From: Mesostigma viride
Lineage: Eukaryota > Streptophyta > Mesostigmatophyceae > Mesostigmatales > Mesostigmataceae
Assembly (NCBI GenBank): GCA_009746045.1
Contig: RPFO01000130.1
Location: 1,198,913 to 1,256,412, forward strand
Reading direction: 5' to 3'
DNA: 57,500 nucleotides
The translations under genes were made by a program, and so were the position numbers. Each line of letters starts with the position of its first letter. Positions within the stretch are counted from its first letter, which is position 1. Positions 57,289-57,500 of this stretch are shown here, piece after piece. The notes below the pieces were generated by a model, which was not told where the DNA came from, ran no database searches, and saw only the letters and a list, made by a program, of their open reading frames with translations.

Positions 57289-57500
57289 ATGGAGGACGAC
57301 GATGGCAGGGAGCAATGGGAGAAGGTCGATAAGTTGAAGTTTACAGTTTTGCTAGGCTTGGGTCTAGGCCTAGAACATGTCGTGCTGTACCCGCTAGATG
57401 CGTTGAAAACCCGTCAACAGGTAGCACGAGGCATTCCCGTCCTGCCCGTCCCAACGCACTCCGTCCCCGTGGCCGTTAATGAAGGCTCCCAGCTGTCGTC
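57289..57500 (+). CDS. mitochondrial carrier family protein, 5' part (runs off the window)
   Basis: The ATG at 57289 opens a frame with WEKVDKLKF, then a hydrophobic helix rich in G and L, then YPLDALKTRQQ. The last part fits the Px[DE]xx[KR]x[RK] signature that follows the first helix of mitochondrial carriers (SLC25). The WxxxDKxKF lead-in resembles the SLC25A44-type subgroup. The frame stays open to the window end, but a GTAGCA donor after CAACAG at 57420 means an intron may begin there. Carriers exchange metabolites across the inner mitochondrial membrane; the substrate cannot be told from this piece. Confidence 0.75.
   Translation, partial: MEDDDGREQWEKVDKLKFTVLLGLGLGLEHVVLYPLDALKTRQQVARGIPVLPVPTHSVPVAVNEGSQLS

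Overview
The window is nuclear DNA from a photosynthetic eukaryote, most probably a green alga. Three things support this: a chlorophyll synthase gene with a plastid-transit-like first exon, dense GT-AG spliceosomal introns in every gene, and a fragment of mitochondrial small-subunit rRNA of the plant/green-algal type. I cannot name the species. The sequence is extremely rich in tandem repeats, and almost every intron carries its own minisatellite.

Layout: 1-9431 is a satellite array of about 70-bp monomers with higher-order structure. It is followed by a 31-bp GC-rich minisatellite (9694-10186) and about 2.2 kb without recognisable genes (10187-12490). Then comes a transposon-like region: a 228-bp tandem repeat (12491-13044) in front of an intron-containing DDE-type transposase-like gene (13190-16538, + strand). 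From 16.9 to 20.2 kb lie decayed LINE fragments: an ORF1-like piece, a reverse-transcriptase pseudogene on the - strand, and 3' tails ending in (TTAA)n.

Two complete host genes follow on the - strand. CHLG, chlorophyll synthase, spans 20627-34010 in 13 exons and encodes 399 aa. AARE, an acylamino-acid-releasing enzyme and serine peptidase, spans 37130-55905 in 18 exons and encodes 945 aa. I built both models by hand from splice sites. In both, all GT-AG phases agree and the summed coding length is an exact multiple of three. Between them (34.0-37.1 kb) is a second decayed LINE copy. At the right edge, diverging from AARE on the + strand, is the first part of a mitochondrial-carrier-family gene (from 57289).

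The most unusual signal is a recurring pattern I call 'exon-edge echoes'. About a dozen exon boundaries, in CHLG, AARE and the transposase gene, have one to three degenerate copies of the 20-80 bp that straddle the splice site. The copies lie in the adjacent intron, usually about 70-420 bp away, and sometimes still carry the GT or AG. This points to intron growth by tandem duplication seeded at exon-intron junctions. Other notable items are a GC-rich near-palindromic motif shared between the 228-bp repeats and a transposase intron, a mitochondrial SSU rRNA fragment plus a MITE inside AARE intron 1, and a 2.9-kb 19-bp minisatellite in CHLG intron 3.
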